Positions 59,701-64,000 of a stretch of DNA of 64,000 bases are shown here, one piece after another (position 1 is the first letter of the stretch; each line of letters opens with the position of its first letter). The notes under the pieces were generated by a model. It searched no databases. It worked only from the letters and a program-made list of their open reading frames with translations, and was not told the origin of the DNA. The DNA is from Tachypleus tridentatus (lineage: Eukaryota > Arthropoda > Merostomata > Xiphosura > Limulidae): positions 2,480,001 to 2,544,000 of the forward strand of contig NC_134830.1 in the NCBI RefSeq assembly GCF_004210375.1, given 5' to 3'. The translations under genes and the position numbers were made by a program.

Positions 59701-62700
59701 ATTGTAGTTATGATACTATATTATAATGTGTATATGTATGTAGATTGTAGTTATGATACTATATTATAATGTGTATATGTATGTAGATTGTAGTTCTGAT
59801 ACAACATTATAATGTGTATATGTATGTAGATTGTAGTTCTGATACTACATTATAATGTGTATATGTATGTAGATTGTAGTTCTGATACTGTATTATAATG
59901 TGTTTATGTATGTAGATTGTAGTTCTGATACAACATTATAATGTGTATATGTATGTAGATTGTAGTTCTGATACTATGTTATAATGTGTATATGTATGTA
60001 GATTGTAGTTCTGATACAACATTATAATGTGTATATGTATGTAGATTGTAGTTCTGATACTATGTTATAATGTGTATATGTATGTAGATTGTAGTTCTGA
60101 TACAACATTATAATGTGTATATGTATGTAGATTGTAGTTCTGATACAACATTATAATGTGTATATGTATGTAGATTGTAGTTCTGATACTATATTATAAT
60201 GTGTATATGTATGTAGATTGTAGTTATGATACTATATATTATAATGTGTATATGTATGTAGATTGTAGTTCTGATACTATATTATAATGTGTATATGTAT
60301 GTAGATTGTAGTTCTGATACTATATTATAATGTGTATATGTATGTAGATTGTAGTTCTGATACTGTATTATAATGTGCATGTAGATTGTAGTTCTGATAC
60401 TGTATGATAATGTGTATGTGTATGTAGATTGTAGTTCTGATACAACATTATAATGTGTATATGTATGTAGATTGTAGTTCTGATACTATGTTATAATGTG
60501 TATATGTATGTAGATTGTAGTTCTGATACTGTATTATAATGTGTATATGTATGTAGATTGTAGTTCTGATACTATATTATGTGTATATTTATGTAGATTG
60601 TAGTTCTGATACTGTATTATAATGTGTATATGTATGTAGATTGTAGCTCTGATACAACATTATAATGTGTATATGTATGTAGATTGTAGTTCTGATACAA
60701 CATTATAATGTGTATATGTATGTAGATTGTAGTTCTGATACTATATTATAATATGTATATGTATGTAGATTGTAGTTCTGATACTATATTATAATATGTA
60801 TATGTATGTAGATTGTAGTTCTGATACTGTATTATTATGTGTATATGTATGTAGATTGTAGTTCTGATACTATATTATAATATGTATATGTATGTAGATT
60901 GCTGTTCTGATACTATATTATAATATGTATATGTATGTAGATTGCTGTTCTGATACTATATTATAATGTGTATATGTATGTAGATTGTAGTTCTGATACT
61001 ATATTATTATGTGTATAAGTATGTAAATTGTAGTTCTGATACTGTATTATAATGTGTATATTATGTAGATTGTAGTTCTGATAGTGTATTATATTGTGTG
61101 TGTAGATTGTAGTTCTGATACTGTATTATATATGTGTATGTAGATTGTAGTTCTGATACTGTATTATAATGTGTATATGTATGTAGATTGTAGTTCTGAT
61201 ACAACATTATAATGTGTATATGTATGTAGATTGTAGTTCTGATACTATGTTATAATGTATATGTATGTAGATTGTAGTTCTGATACAACATTATAATGTG
61301 TATATGTATGTAGATTGTAGTTCTGATACTATGTTATAATGTGTATATGTATGTAGATTGTAGTTCTGATACAACATTATAATGTGTATATGTATGTAGA
61401 TTGTAGTTCTGATACAACATTATAATGTGTATATGTATGTAGATTGTAGTTCTGATACTATATTATAATGTGTATATGTATGTAGATTGTAGTTCTGATA
61501 CAACATTATAATGTGTATATGTATGTAGATTGTAGTTCTGATACAACATTATAATGTGTATATGTATGTAGATTGTAGTTCTGATACTATGTTATAATGT
61601 GTATATGTATGTAGATTGTAGTTCTGATACAACATTATAATGTGTATATGTATGTAGATTGTAGTTCTGATACTATGTTATAATGTGTATATGTATGTAG
61701 ATTGTAGTTCTGATACAACATTATAATGTGTATATGTATGTAGATTGTAGTTCTGATACTATATTATAATGTGTATATGTATGTAGATTGTAGTTATGAT
61801 ACTATATTATAATGTGTATATGTATGTAGATTGTAGTTCTGATACTATATTATAATGTGTATATGTATGTAGATTGTAGTTCTGATACTGTATTATAATG
61901 TGCATGTAGATTGTAGTTCTGATACAACATTATAATGTGTATATGTATGTAGATTGTAGTTCTGATACAACATTATAATGTGTATATGTATGTAGATTGT
62001 AGTTCTGATACTGTATTATAATGTGTATATGTATGTAGATTGTAGTTCTGATAGTGTATTATAATGTGCATGTAGATTGTAGTTCTGATACAACATTATA
62101 ATGTGTATATGTATGTAGATTGTAGTTCTGATACTATATTATAATGTGTATATCTATGTAGATTGTAGTTCTGATAGTGTATTATATTGTGTGTGTAGAT
62201 TGTAGTTCTGATACTGTATTATAATGTGTATGTAGATTGTAGTTCTGATACTGTATTATAATGTGTATATGTATGTAGATTGTAGTTCTGATACAACATT
62301 ATAATGTGTATATGTATGTAGATTGTAGTTCTGATACTATGTTATAATGTGTATATGTATGTAGATTGTAGTTCTGATACAACATTATAATGTGTATATG
62401 TATGTAGATTGTAGTTCTGATACTATGTTATAATGTGTATATGTATGTAGATTGTAGTTCTGATACAACATTATAATGTGTATATGTATGTAGATTGTAG
62501 TTCTGATACAACATTATAATGTGTATATGTATGTAGATTGTAGTTCTGATACTATATTATAATGTGTATATGTATGTAGATTGTAGTTCTGATACAACAT
62601 TATAATGTGTATATGTATGTAGATTGTAGTTCTGATACAACATTATAATGTGTATATGTATGTAGATTGTAGTTCTGATACTATGTTATAATGTGTATAT

Positions 62701-63470
62701 GTATGTAGATTGTAGTTCTGATACAACATTATAATGTGTATATGTATGTAGATTGTAGTTCTGATACTATGTTATAATGTGTATATGTATGTAGATTGTA
62801 GTTCTGATACAACATTATAATGTGTATATGTATGTAGATTGTAGTTATGATACTATATTATAATGTGTATATGTATGTAGATTGTAGTTCTGATACTATA
62901 TTATAATGTGTATATGTATGTAGATTGTAGTTCTGATACTGCATTATAATGCATGTAGATTGTAGTTCTGATACAACATTATAATGTGTATATGTATGTA
63001 GATTGTAGTTCTGATACAACATTATAATGTGTATATGTATGTAGATTGTAGTTCTGATACTGTATTATAATGTGTATATGTATGTAGATTGTAGTTCTGA
63101 TAGTGTATTATAATGTGCATGTAGATTGTAGTTCTGATACAACATTATAATGTGTATATGTATGTAGATTGTAGTTCTGATACTACATTATAATGTGTAT
63201 ATGTATGTAGATTGTAGTTCTGATACTATATTATAATGTGTATATGTATGTAGATTGTAGTTCTGATAGTATATTATAATGTGCATGTGTAGGTAAATTG
63301 TAGTTCTTATACAAGATTATAATGTGCATGTGTAGGTAAATTGTAGTTCTTATATAAGATTATAATGTGCATGTGTAGGTAAATTGTAGTTCTCATACAA
63401 GATTATAATGTGCATGTGTAGGTAAATTGTAGTTCTTATATAAGATTATAATGTGCATGTGTAGGTAAAT
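56705..63470. repeat. Tandem array, 43-bp unit, about 155 copies
   Basis: The core unit is 'attataatgtgtatatgtat', 'gtagattgtagttctgatac' and 'aac' or 'tat'. In the 'aac' form each unit contains the 12-bp palindrome 'acattataatgt'. The first units (to about 57060) and the last five (63281-63470, with 'gcatgtgtaggtaaattgta') are diverged edge types. The interior shows higher-order repetition with a period of about 1.05 kb. No protein frame is maintained, since 43 is not a multiple of three. Confidence 0.98.
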
Positions 63471-64000
63471 TGTTGCTTCTCTAAGTTTTAACCTGTTTTA
63501 TATCATAAACTTCAATCCTTGAAAGAAATGATCATATTAAAGAAACATATGAAATATTCCAATAATAATTTGTAGGTAGTTTGTTCATTAAATACCGATG
63601 GAGATAGATCTATAGTTCCCTTATTAAGTAATATCATGACAACAAACAATAAGCTATTCTAAGTTTGGTTGAGATATGACATTTAAGTGTGTTTAAATCT
63701 TCCAACAGTTAAAACACGTCTGGCTTTATAAGAAGATAACTCATTAGAAAGATAAAACTTTGTTAAAACTATGCAGTTATATTGAAAAACGACTTATAGT
63801 GTAGTTTTAATCTAGAATATAATGTGTTTCCTTCCAGGTCACTCATGTGTACACGAATAGCTGGACATCTGTTATACTATTATTAGCTCTACTGTTTCGT
63901 GTTGAATGTTATTTTCTATCACTGAAACGTGTGTCGTTCGGTATACGTGTATATATATGAATTACATAAGACAGGATATTTCTTTACTTCTGTTGGTATA
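63471..64000. other. AT-rich flank, no gene seen
   Basis: Sequence after the 43-bp array, with no recognised element. Confidence 0.5.

Overview
This window reads as repeat-dominated intergenic DNA from an animal, most likely a chelicerate and possibly a horseshoe crab. It is AT-rich, has one 500-base N gap (49937-50436), and shows no host protein-coding gene, rRNA or tRNA gene that I can support. Its dispersed repeats are typical of arthropods: a tRNA-derived SINE with about 12 copies, a Jockey/I-like LINE with an RNase H domain, a CR1-like LINE with an SGNH-type ORF1, a ZBED5-like hAT transposon and a pogo-like DNA transposon. The chelicerate assignment rests on my memory of these families, not on a search.

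About 40% of the window (my estimate from spans) is tandem repeat, in roughly 20 arrays with unrelated unit sequences. In order, unit lengths are: 79 bp (1-5344, running off the left edge), 74/72 bp (6428-9202), 39 bp (10319-12300), 45 bp (14486-14845), 90 bp (14871-15232), 36 bp (16781-16965), 85 bp (21311-21565), 26 bp (33358-33668), 36 bp (34062-34451), about 80 bp (36230-36470), 37 bp (41945-43445), 58 bp (44551-44880), about 34 bp (44938-45115), 56 bp (45243-45745), about 32 bp (48040-48545), 48 bp (51146-54085), 30 bp (55020-56705) and 43 bp (56705-63470). Arrays whose period is a multiple of three stay open in several frames and give long ORFs that are not genes.

Transposons lie between the arrays. 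From 27395 to 32490 a decayed CR1-like LINE on the + strand is split inside its endonuclease by a Jockey/I-like LINE on the - strand (about 28331-32350). The inner LINE keeps 5' UTR monomers, ORF1 zinc knuckles, part of the endonuclease, the C-terminal part of ORF2 with RNase H, and a 3' end, but has lost its reverse transcriptase core. From 33852 to 36696 there is a complete but broken hAT element with terminal inverted repeats and a near-perfect 8-bp target duplication. From 37794 to 38493 a 700-bp pogo-like element with TA duplication sits inside the second copy of a short tandem duplication, so the first copy records the empty site. SINE copies occur throughout, five of them with clear target duplications.

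The most interesting observations are the number of independent arrays in one locus, higher-order repeats in several of them, a SINE tail resembling the 3' end of the LINE in the same window, a hairpin with hammerhead-ribozyme-like boxes at 13454-13559, an identical 91-bp duplication joining a transposon end to a SINE and the 37-bp satellite, and a degenerate acidic repeat at 46547-46800 that could be a coding exon.
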